From: Pseudomonadota bacterium
Lineage (GTDB): Bacteria; Pseudomonadota; Alphaproteobacteria; Caulobacterales; Caulobacteraceae
Assembly: GCA_023434015.1 (NCBI GenBank)
Contig: JAEYTM010000262.1
Coordinates: forward strand, 1-12,252
Length of the DNA: 12,252 nt
Reading direction: 5' to 3'
Below the pieces are notes generated by a model. The model saw only the letters and a program-made list of their open reading frames with translations, did not search any database and was not told the origin of the DNA. Below are positions 1-6,134 of the stretch, one piece after another. The first letter of the stretch is position 1; every line of letters starts with the position of its first letter. The translations under genes were made by a program, and so were the position numbers.

Positions 1-696
1 CTTGCGCACGGTGCGCTGCTCGATGTGCTTGGCGGCGTCCGGCACGTGCACGATCTTCTTCACGAAGATGCCGGGCGTGTGGATGTGGTCCGGGTCGATC
101 TCGCCGGGCTGCACCAAGTGCTCGACCTGCGCGACCGTGATCTTCGCGGCGGTCGCCATCATCGGATTGAAGTTCCGCGCGGTCTTCCGATAGACGAGGT
201 TGCCCTCGGTATCGCCCATATAGGCATGCACGATGGCGAGGTCGGCGACGATGCCGCGTTCCATCACATACGTCTCGCCATCGAATTCGCGGGTTTCCTT
301 GCCCCTGGCGACCTCGGTGCCGACGCCGGTCTTGGTGAAGAAGGCGGGGATGCCGGCGCCGCCGGCGCGGATGCGCTCGGCCAGGGTGCCCTGCGGATTG
401 AACTCCAGCTCCAGCTTGCCGGACAGGTAGAGCTCGGCGAACAGCCGGTTCTCGCCGACATAGGAGCTGATCATCTTGCGGATCTGGCCGCCGGCCAGCA
501 GCACGCCGAGACCGAAGTCGTCGACGCCGCAGTTGTTGGAGATCACCGTCAGGTCCTTCACGCCGGACTGGCGGATCGCCGCGATCAGGTTCTCCGGGAT
601 GCCGCAGAGGCCGAAGCCTCCGGCCATGATCGTCATGCCGTCGTGTAGGACCCCGGCGAGGGCCTCGGCGGCGCTGGTGTGGAGCTTGCTGGCCAT
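1..696 (-). CDS. scoA: Succinyl-CoA:3-ketoacid CoA-transferase subunit A (3' end cut by window edge)
   Basis: Alpha subunit of a two-subunit class I CoA-transferase that moves CoA from succinyl-CoA to acetoacetate, feeding ketone bodies or PHB-derived acetoacetate into acetyl-CoA. It is cytosolic. The frame is open for 232 codons from the ATG at 694-696 to base 1, with no stop reached. Visible family motifs are GGFGLCGIPENLI near residues 26-38, which is the CoA-transferase signature, SNNCGVDDFGLG at 53-64 and GGAGIPAFFTKTGVGTE at 112-128. Known family subunits are about 232-238 residues, so only the last few codons should be missing. The catalytic glutamate lies in subunit B, expected just beyond the left edge. 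There is no recognisable Shine-Dalgarno before the ATG; instead a CTGC-N3-GCAG palindrome sits 12 bases upstream. It follows the antiporter gene after an 84-bp gap on the same strand. Family identity is certain; acetoacetate as the substrate is inferred. Confidence 0.93.
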   Translation of the reverse strand, partial: MASKLHTSAAEALAGVLHDGMTIMAGGFGLCGIPENLIAAIRQSGVKDLTVISNNCGVDDFGLGVLLAGGQIRKMISSYVGENRLFAELYLSGKLELEFNPQGTLAERIRAGGAGIPAFFTKTGVGTEVARGKETREFDGETYVMERGIVADLAIVHAYMGDTEGNLVYRKTARNFNPMMATAAKITVAQVEHLVQPGEIDPDHIHTPGIFVKKIVHVPDAAKHIEQRTVRK

Positions 697-707
697 AAGC
701 CATTTAC

Positions 708-720
708 GCTGCAATGCAGC
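708..720. promoter_or_regulatory. PhaR-like palindromic operator candidate upstream of scoA
   Basis: The sequence GCTGCA-A-TGCAGC is a perfect 13-bp odd palindrome ending 12 bases before the scoA ATG. Its core, CTGC-AAT-GCAG, fits the CTGC-N3/4-GCAG pattern reported for PhaR, the repressor of polyhydroxybutyrate genes in alphaproteobacteria. Binding here would block transcription or initiation of scoA. The palindrome is observed; the regulator is inferred, and phaR is not in the window. Confidence 0.45.
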
Positions 721-780
721 GGATGAGAACAGCGCTCCCCGCAAAACGCGCCCGATGCGGCGCGGGCGCCGCCGCGGCGG

Positions 781-2649
781 TCACCTTGTGCGCTGACGAC
801 GCCTGACGGGCTTGCCGCCCGGCCGGTTGAGCGCCGCGGCCGCCTCCACCGAGATCACCTGCCCCTCGCGCCGGGGGACCGAGAACGGTTCGGGCGTCGG
901 CGTCGGCAGGTTGCCGCGCATCAGGTAGCGGCCGGCGGTGAGCCCGCCGGTGAGCTGCAGCTCCAGCCGCTCGGCGTCGCGGCGGCGGACGTCGCGGATG
1001 GTCTCGGCCGCCTCGACCTCGTCCACCCCCAGCTCGATCAGGATGCGGCGGCCGAACACCAGGGCGGATTCCAGGGTCTCGCGCAGCTGGTAGTCGACGC
1101 CGGCCTGGATCAGCCGCACGGCGTGGCCACGGTCGTAGGCGCGGACATAGAGCTTGGCGTGCGGGAACTCCGACTTGACCAGCTCGACGATGCGGTCGGC
1201 CGTCTCGGGCCGGTCGACGCAGACCAGGATCGCCTCGGCCGTCTCGGCGCCGGAGGCGCGCAGCACGTCCAGGCGGGTGCCGTCGCCGTAGTAGACCTTG
1301 AACCCGAAGTTGCCGGCGGCGCGGATCATCTCGGTGTCGATCTCGATCAGCGAGACCTCGACGCCCTTGGCGAGCAGCGGCTGGCTGACCACCTGGGCGA
1401 AGCGGCCGAAGCCGACCAGCAGCACCCGCCCCTTCAGGCCGTCGGCGGCCTCGACACCGTCCATGGATTCCTCGGGCTCGGGCAGGAAACGGGTGAGCAC
1501 CACCACGACCAGAGGGGTGAGCACCATCGACAGGATCACCACCGCGGTAAGCGTGGCGGAGATGCGGGCGTCGAAGACGCCGGCGGCCACGGCGGCCGCA
1601 TAGAGCACAAAGGCGAACTCGCCGCCCTGGGCGAACAGTCCCGCCCGCTCCAGGCTTTCGCGGTGGTCGGTGCGGAACAGGCGGGCGATGGCGTAGATGC
1701 CGGCGCCCTTGACCAGCATGAACACCACCACGCCGGAGAGGATCAGGCCCCACTCGGCGGCGACCACCGCCAGGTCGAGCGCCATGCCGACGCTGAGGAA
1801 GAACAGGCCGAGCAGGATGCCGCGGAACGGGTCGATGTCGGCCTCGAGCTGGTGACGGAAGCTGGACTCCGACAGCAGCACCCCGGCCAGGAACGCGCCC
1901 ATGGCCATCGACAGGCCGCCCCACTGCATGAACAGCGCCGTGCCCAGCACCACCAGCAGGGCGGCGGCGGTCATGATCTCGCGCGCCCCGGTGCGGGCGA
2001 GGATGCGGAAGAAGGGATTGAGCAGCCAGCGGCCAGCGGCCACCACCGCGGCGATGCAGCCGAGGCCGATCAGCGGGCCGGCCCAGGCCGGGCGGCCGGT
2101 CTCGGCGACGTCGCCGTTGAACGAGGCCATCACCGCGACCAGCGCCAGCAGCGGCACGACGGCGAGGTCCTCTAGCAACAGGATGGAGACGGCCCGCTGG
2201 CCTGCCTCAGACGAGGTCTCGCCGCGCTCGTCGAGCATCTTCATGATCACGGCGGTGGAGGAGAGCACGAAGCCGCTGGCCCCGATCACCGCCACCTGCG
2301 GCGACAGGCCGGCCAGCATGGCCACGCCCGACAGCAGGGCGCAGCATGTCAGCACCTGGGCGGCGCCGAGGCCGAAGATCTCCTTGCGCAGCCGCCACAG
2401 CTTGGCGGGCCGCATTTCCAGGCCGATGACGAACAGGAACATCACCACGCCGAGCTCGGCGACGTGGAGGATGGCCTGCGGATCGGTGAACAGCTTCAGG
2501 CCGAAGGGGCCGATGACCAGGCCGGCCGCCAGATAGCCGAGGATCGACCCGAGACCGAGCTTGCGGAACAGCGGAACGGCGACGACCGCCGCCGCCAGCA
2601 GGGCGACGGCGTGTCCGAGATTCATGCCACCGAGCGCCCCGTCCGCCAT
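781..2649 (-). CDS. CPA2-family K+/H+ antiporter with C-terminal RCK domain (KefB/KefC-like)
   Basis: A 622-residue inner-membrane monovalent cation:proton antiporter of the CPA2 family. The first ~390 residues form the hydrophobic transport domain, with an acidic pair E160-D161 in the LLLEDLAVVPLLAL segment and a conserved FAQGGEFAFVL segment at 339-349. Residues 406-520 are a TrkA-N/RCK nucleotide-binding domain with the Rossmann motif VGFGRFAQ at 412-419, an acidic strand end IEID at 435-438 and YYGDGTR at 453-459. The stretch QLRETLESAL at 521-530 resembles the KefC regulatory region. The tail is basic. The ATG at 2649 is preceded at 5 bases by AGGGAG, so this start is preferred over the internal Met9. 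No KefF/KefG quinone-oxidoreductase partner lies alongside, so glutathione gating cannot be assumed. Family is certain; ion and gating ligand are not. The 84-bp gap to the upstream lipoprotein gene allows co-transcription. Confidence 0.9.
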   Translation of the reverse strand: MADGALGGMNLGHAVALLAAAVVAVPLFRKLGLGSILGYLAAGLVIGPFGLKLFTDPQAILHVAELGVVMFLFVIGLEMRPAKLWRLRKEIFGLGAAQVLTCCALLSGVAMLAGLSPQVAVIGASGFVLSSTAVIMKMLDERGETSSEAGQRAVSILLLEDLAVVPLLALVAVMASFNGDVAETGRPAWAGPLIGLGCIAAVVAAGRWLLNPFFRILARTGAREIMTAAALLVVLGTALFMQWGGLSMAMGAFLAGVLLSESSFRHQLEADIDPFRGILLGLFFLSVGMALDLAVVAAEWGLILSGVVVFMLVKGAGIYAIARLFRTDHRESLERAGLFAQGGEFAFVLYAAAVAAGVFDARISATLTAVVILSMVLTPLVVVVLTRFLPEPEESMDGVEAADGLKGRVLLVGFGRFAQVVSQPLLAKGVEVSLIEIDTEMIRAAGNFGFKVYYGDGTRLDVLRASGAETAEAILVCVDRPETADRIVELVKSEFPHAKLYVRAYDRGHAVRLIQAGVDYQLRETLESALVFGRRILIELGVDEVEAAETIRDVRRRDAERLELQLTGGLTAGRYLMRGNLPTPTPEPFSVPRREGQVISVEAAAALNRPGGKPVRRRQRTR

Positions 2650-2654
2650 CGCCG

Positions 2655-2660
2655 CTCCCT
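2655..2660 (-). promoter_or_regulatory. Ribosome binding site of the KefB-like antiporter
   Basis: AGGGAG on the minus strand, five bases before the ATG at 2649. It supports that start codon over Met9. Confidence 0.7.
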
Positions 2661-2667
2661 GAACCCC

Positions 2668-2687
2668 GGGCGTCCGGCCCGACGCCC
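2668..2687 (-). terminator. Hairpin between lipoprotein gene and antiporter gene
   Basis: A perfect 7-bp stem (GGGCGTC / GACGCCC) with a 6-base loop, about 46 bases past the lipoprotein stop and 8 bases before the antiporter ribosome binding site. No T-run follows, so it is a weak intrinsic terminator at best. It could equally shape the antiporter leader. In DNA this GC-rich, several such stems are expected by chance. Confidence 0.3.
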
Positions 2688-2733
2688 TATGTGGGGCTCA
2701 AAGCGGCGATGGCGCAACGCCGTTCGGTGTGGC

Positions 2734-3405
2734 TCAGGTGAGCGGGCGCAGGATGATCTCGACCCGGCGGTTCTGCGCGCGGCCTTCCGGCGTGGCGTTG
2801 GAGGCGATCGGGGCCTGTTCGCCACGGCCGAGGACGTAGAGACGATCCGGGTTCACCCGCCCCCGGCCGGCCAGGTAATCGGCCACCGCGTTCGCCCGCC
2901 GCTCGGAAAGCTGCAGGTTATACTCGTCGGCGCCCGTGGAATCGGCATGGCCGACCACGTCCACCAGCGTCTGGGGATAGGCGTTCAGGGTCCGGGCGAC
3001 GTCGTCCAGCACCGGCAGGAACTGGCTGCGGACCTCGGCGCGGTCGACGTCGAAGGTGATGTCGCCGGGCATGTTGAGGACGATGTTGTCGCCCTGGCGG
3101 TTCACGTCCACGCCCGAGCCGGCCAGTTCGCGACGCAGCTCCGCCTGCTGGCGGTCCATGTAGCTGCCGACGCCGGCGCCGGCGAGCGCGCCGATGCCCG
3201 CCCCGATCAGGGCGTTGCGGCGACCCTGTTCGGCGCGGTTGGTGTTGGTGAGGGCGCCCAGGGCGGCGCCGCCGAGCGCGCCGGCCAGCACTCCGGTGCG
3301 GGTGTTGCTGCGCACCGTCTCGCCCGTGTAGGGATCGACGGTGGTGCAGGCGGCGAGGGCGCCCGCGCTGAGAAGCGCTATCGAAACGGTGGCCCAATGA
3401 CGCAT
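2734..3405 (-). CDS. OmpA-family lipoprotein with glycine-zipper domain (YiaD-like)
   Basis: A 223-residue outer-membrane lipoprotein predicted to tether the outer membrane to peptidoglycan. The N-terminus is a lipoprotein signal peptide with lipobox LAAC, so Cys20 would be lipidated; Thr at +2 predicts sorting to the outer membrane. Residues 36-82 are a glycine-zipper segment with repeated GxxxG spacing. Residues ~106-220 form the OmpA/MotB peptidoglycan-binding domain, with GHADSTG at 152-158. Asp155 and Arg170 match the two diaminopimelate-binding residues of OmpA in position and 15-residue spacing. Domain order and length match E. coli YiaD (about 219 residues). The frame is open back to 3510, but the ATG at 3405 is chosen because it begins the signal peptide and has GGAGAA five bases upstream. 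It is divergent from the oxygenase gene and is probably the first gene of a lipoprotein-antiporter-scoA run. Confidence 0.92.
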   Translation of the reverse strand: MRHWATVSIALLSAGALAACTTVDPYTGETVRSNTRTGVLAGALGGAALGALTNTNRAEQGRRNALIGAGIGALAGAGVGSYMDRQQAELRRELAGSGVDVNRQGDNIVLNMPGDITFDVDRAEVRSQFLPVLDDVARTLNAYPQTLVDVVGHADSTGADEYNLQLSERRANAVADYLAGRGRVNPDRLYVLGRGEQAPIASNATPEGRAQNRRVEIILRPLT

Positions 3406-3410
3406 GGCTG

Positions 3411-3416
3411 TTCTCC
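3411..3416 (-). promoter_or_regulatory. Ribosome binding site that fixes the lipoprotein start
   Basis: GGAGAA on the minus strand, five bases before the ATG at 3405. It rules out the 35-codon upstream extension in the same frame, which would bury the signal peptide inside the protein. Confidence 0.75.
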
Positions 3417-3446
3417 GGTAGTCTGATGCAAATACAGGCATTCGCT

Positions 3447-3471
3447 GGAACGGCTTCCTAAGGCCAAGGTT
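3447..3471 (+). promoter_or_regulatory. EcfG-like promoter candidate for the oxygenase (one mismatch)
   Basis: GGAAC at 3447-3451, a 16-base spacer, then GGTT at 3468-3471. The alphaproteobacterial general-stress sigma factor EcfG recognises GGAAC-N16/17-CGTT, so only the first -10 base differs. The GTG start of the oxygenase follows 30 bases later. Confidence 0.35.
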
Positions 3472-3473
3472 GC
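3449..3473 (-). promoter_or_regulatory. EcfG-like promoter candidate for the OmpA lipoprotein (one mismatch)
   Basis: Read on the minus strand: GCAAC at 3473-3469, a 16-base spacer, then CGTT at 3452-3449. The single mismatch is the second base of the -35 element. It overlaps the plus-strand candidate almost exactly. The lipoprotein ATG at 3405 lies 43 bases beyond the -10. Confidence 0.3.
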
Positions 3474-3492
3474 TCCGGCGACAAGATCGTTC

Positions 3493-3497
3493 GAGGA
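3493..3497 (+). promoter_or_regulatory. Ribosome binding site supporting a GTG start
   Basis: GAGGA four bases before the GTG at 3502. It supports GTG as the oxygenase start; there is no ATG nearby in this frame. Confidence 0.6.
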
Positions 3498-3501
3498 TTC
3501 C

Positions 3502-4440
3502 GTGACCCAACCCTCCATCACCCCGGTTTCGTTCCGGGATTTCGCGTCGGATTTCGAGGGATTCTCCCAGACTCTGGGCGGCTCTTTCGCCCGCTACGGC
3601 TTCGCGGTGATCTCAGACCACGGCATCTCCCAGGAACGCATCGACGCGGCCATCGCCGCGGCCAAGCGGTTCTTCGCCCTGCCCGAGGAGGTGAAGCGGA
3701 GCTACAAACTGCCGCTCTCCGGCGCGCGCGGCTTCACCCCCTTCGGTATCGAGACCGCCAAGGGCGAGACGCACCACGACCTGAAGGAATTCTGGCACGT
3801 CGGCCGCGACCTGCCGCCGGGCCACCGTTACCGCAGCCACATGGCCGACAATGTCTGGCCGGACGCGGAGGTCCCGGAATTCCAGGAAACCGTCGGCTGG
3901 CTTTACGCCGTCCTGGATTCCATGGGCCGCAAGGTGCTGGAGGCGATCGCCGTCTACCTGGACCTCGACCGGAACTTCTTCGACCCGACGGTGGACTACG
4001 GCAACTCGGTTCTGCGCCTGCTGCACTATCCGCCGGTTCCGTTCGACGGCCCGCACATCCGGGCGGCGGCGCATGAGGACATCAACGTCATCACCCTGCT
4101 GCTCGGCGCCGAGGAGGCCGGGCTGGAGGTCAAGGACCACGACGGCCGCTGGCTCGCCATCAACCCGCCGCCGGGAGCCCTGGTCTGCAACATCGGCGAC
4201 ATGCTGCAGCGGCTGACCAACCACCGGCTGCCGTCCACCACCCACAGGGTGGTCAACCCGGCCCCGGAGCGGCGCGGCTTCGCCCGCTATTCGACGCCCT
4301 TCTTCCTGCACTTCAATTCGGACTACGAGATCCGCACCCTGCCGAACTGCATCGACGCCGCGCATCCCGATCGCTATCCGCAGCCGATCACCGCCGATGA
4401 GTACCTTCAGCAGCGCCTGCGCGAGATCAAACTGGCTTAG
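3502..4440 (+). CDS. 2-oxoglutarate/Fe(II)-dependent oxygenase, isopenicillin N synthase-like
   Basis: A 312-residue cytosolic non-haem iron oxygenase of the DIOX_N plus 2OG-FeII_Oxy family. Residues ~5-110 are the DIOX_N domain (FARYGFAVISDHGI at 29-42), including the segment LSGARGFTPFGIETAKG at 72-88 typical of these proteins. The catalytic jelly-roll spans ~165-275. The iron ligands are H191 and D193 (AAHEDINVITLL) and H248 (STTHRVVNP). R262 and S264 (RYS) form the RxS motif that binds the 2-oxoglutarate carboxylate. GALVCNIGDMLQRLTN at 225-240 is another family hallmark. All catalytic residues are intact, so an active enzyme is likely. The substrate cannot be read from sequence: bacterial members include ethylene-forming enzymes, hydroxylases and many uncharacterised proteins, and no beta-lactam genes are nearby. 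The GTG start has GAGGA four bases upstream. It converges on the TadG-like gene with only 6 bp between stops. Confidence 0.9.
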   Translation: MTQPSITPVSFRDFASDFEGFSQTLGGSFARYGFAVISDHGISQERIDAAIAAAKRFFALPEEVKRSYKLPLSGARGFTPFGIETAKGETHHDLKEFWHVGRDLPPGHRYRSHMADNVWPDAEVPEFQETVGWLYAVLDSMGRKVLEAIAVYLDLDRNFFDPTVDYGNSVLRLLHYPPVPFDGPHIRAAAHEDINVITLLLGAEEAGLEVKDHDGRWLAINPPPGALVCNIGDMLQRLTNHRLPSTTHRVVNPAPERRGFARYSTPFFLHFNSDYEIRTLPNCIDAAHPDRYPQPITADEYLQQRLREIKLA

Positions 4441-4446
4441 AGGCGG

Positions 4447-6030
4447 CTATTTCGAGATCCGCAGGTTGGCGATAGCGCCGGCGATGGCGTCGAAGGCCGC
4501 GCCGAGCTGGGAGACGTTGGCGACGTTGTAGAACTTCGCCGGCGAGCTGGCGCAGTTCTGCAGCAGGCTGCTGGAGCCGCTCTGCACCTCCACCCGCACC
4601 GTGTAGATCTCGATGCCGCGGGCCTTCATGTTGGTGCACAGCTGGCTGAGCCGGGCGTTGACCGCCGCCGCCCGCTGGCTGTCGCTGGCCGATCCGGTCA
4701 GGCCCAGCATCCCCTGCCAGATGAAGCCCAGGCCGCCGTAGTAGGAATCGTTGCCGTTGCCGCTGTCGTAGAGGGTGTTCTCGCCGTCGGTCATCAGGAT
4801 GACGATCTTCTTCAGGTGCGGCGTGCCGTAGGCCGCGCCGGTGGCGATCGGCGCGTTCGGCGAGAGCGCGTGCCAGCCCCACATCAGGCCCATGGGGATG
4901 TTGGTCTCGCCGACGGCGGTCATGGCGTCGATGGCCGTCTTGATGGCGCCGGTGTCGGTGGTCAGCGGGATCAGCGGCTGCAGGGTGCAGCCGGCGTTCG
5001 GGCCATAGGCGTAGGTCAGGCCGAGCTGGGTGGTGAAGCTGCCAGTCCGCCGCCGGGGAGCCCCCACGGCGTATTTGGCGACCCGCCGCTGCTTGGCCAT
5101 GAAGCTCGAGCCGCCGCCGTCGTGCAGATAATCGTTGTCGCGGCTGTGCGAGACGTCCGGTTCGTCCGGCCAGAAGTAGGGTGTGAAGAGGGTGGCGGGG
5201 GCGCCGGACGCAGGCGCGTCCTCCTGCACGTCATAGGGGGCGCGGCGCGCCTCGACGCAGCCGGCCCAGGGTTCACCGATGTTCTTCATAAGGCCGAGGC
5301 GGTCGGTGTCGGCGGGATCGAAGATGTTGTTGTTGGCCCCGCTCCAGTGCGCCCGGCCGCGACCGTCGATCCAGGCGGGCACGCCGCCCCCCGAGTGGCT
5401 GGCGGCGCTGTAGCCGGACAGGCCGGTGGCTTCCTGCACGCGCACGGTGTTGGAGAAGGGGACGAGCGCGATCTTGATCGGATCGGACTCCGAGCTGCGC
5501 TGGGCGGCGAGCGCCAGCTTGTCGACCAGCTTCCTGGCCTCGGTCTTCAGGGTGGCCAGCTTGGACGAGCCGTTCATCACCATGGAGTAGGTGTTGTCGA
5601 GCACCAGCACGACTTCCAGCCGGTCGCGCGAGCGCTGCACCTCGGAACGCACCGTCACCGGGTCCTGATTCCACGGCGCGGGCATGAAGGGCGCGAGCTT
5701 CACCGAGGCAGCCGCGACCACCGTGGGACCGTCCAGGCCGAAGCTGGAGGCGCGCAGCTCCGCCCCGGGGATCATCCGCAGGTTGGCCAGCAGCACCCGG
5801 TCGCCGAGCAGGTCGAGTTCGGCGTCGGTCTGGGCCGTGGAGCGGGCGGCGTAGAGGGCGGCGGCGTCGAGGGCGTCCTGCAGCTTGCCGCGCTGCTGAG
5901 CGGCCATGTGGATGTCGAGCGCCCCGAAGGCCAGGGGCGCCAGAACGGCGATGGCCAGGGCGAACAGCACGGCGGTGACGCCGCGCTCGTCGCGTCGGAA
6001 ACGCGCCCAGGGGTGCAGGGTCCTGCTCAT
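4447..6030 (-). CDS. TadG-like protein with N-terminal membrane anchor and von Willebrand A domain
   Basis: A 527-residue protein of the Flp-pilus TadE/TadG-like group, predicted to be anchored in the inner membrane with its bulk outside the cytoplasm. Residues 17-38 (GVTAVLFALAIAVLAPLAFG) form the anchor after a basic leader. The small-residue-rich stretch ~40-66 is typical of Tad pseudopilin-like helices. The vWA domain begins near 138. Its metal site has D145, T147 and S149 (LVLDNTYSM), T376 (GETNIPMG) and D415 (ILMTDGEN), so the usual DxSxS is DxTxS here. Between the first strands and T376 lies a long insert (~200-345) with TLFTPYFWPDEPD at 280-292, and cysteines at 258, 348, 465 and 493. 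GAAGG lies 9 bases before the ATG. No tad/cpa ATPase, secretin or pilin gene is nearby, so this is an orphan. A pilus role is inferred from family only. Confidence 0.85.
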   Translation of the reverse strand: MSRTLHPWARFRRDERGVTAVLFALAIAVLAPLAFGALDIHMAAQQRGKLQDALDAAALYAARSTAQTDAELDLLGDRVLLANLRMIPGAELRASSFGLDGPTVVAAASVKLAPFMPAPWNQDPVTVRSEVQRSRDRLEVVLVLDNTYSMVMNGSSKLATLKTEARKLVDKLALAAQRSSESDPIKIALVPFSNTVRVQEATGLSGYSAASHSGGGVPAWIDGRGRAHWSGANNNIFDPADTDRLGLMKNIGEPWAGCVEARRAPYDVQEDAPASGAPATLFTPYFWPDEPDVSHSRDNDYLHDGGGSSFMAKQRRVAKYAVGAPRRRTGSFTTQLGLTYAYGPNAGCTLQPLIPLTTDTGAIKTAIDAMTAVGETNIPMGLMWGWHALSPNAPIATGAAYGTPHLKKIVILMTDGENTLYDSGNGNDSYYGGLGFIWQGMLGLTGSASDSQRAAAVNARLSQLCTNMKARGIEIYTVRVEVQSGSSSLLQNCASSPAKFYNVANVSQLGAAFDAIAGAIANLRISK

Positions 6031-6134
6031 GGAGCCGGACCTTCACCCGGTCAGCGTAAAGGAATGCGGCGCCAAGCAGGGTGAATCCCCGTTCAGCACG
6101 CCGCCCCTACCGCAGCGAGGCGGAAGGGCACAGG
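6031..6134. other. Intergenic gap between M2 peptidase and TadG-like gene
   Basis: This stretch of 104 bases holds the ribosome binding site of the TadG-like gene (GAAGG, minus strand, 6040-6044). A weak CCGCC/GGCGG stem lies near 6104-6123. I see no convincing terminator, promoter or small gene. Confidence 0.5.

Noticed and set aside
769..780. Perfect palindrome CCGCCGCGGCGG right after the antiporter stop
   Set aside because: It has no loop or T-run and is simple GC-rich sequence, so it is not a convincing terminator or operator.
704..1924. A 406-codon minus-strand open frame in another frame of the antiporter gene
   Set aside because: Its product is R/G/P/H-rich, typical of a frame-shifted reading of high-GC coding DNA.
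1123..2175. A 350-codon plus-strand open frame inside the antiporter gene
   Set aside because: Composition is H/Q/G/D-rich with no motif, and it lies wholly antisense to a well-supported antiporter.
3406..3510. A 35-codon N-terminal extension of the OmpA-family lipoprotein
   Set aside because: It would place the signal peptide internally, lacks a ribosome binding site and would cross the divergent promoter region.
4816..6084. A 422-codon plus-strand open frame antisense to the TadG-like gene
   Set aside because: Low-complexity GC-driven translation with no recognisable domain; the minus strand has a clear vWA protein.
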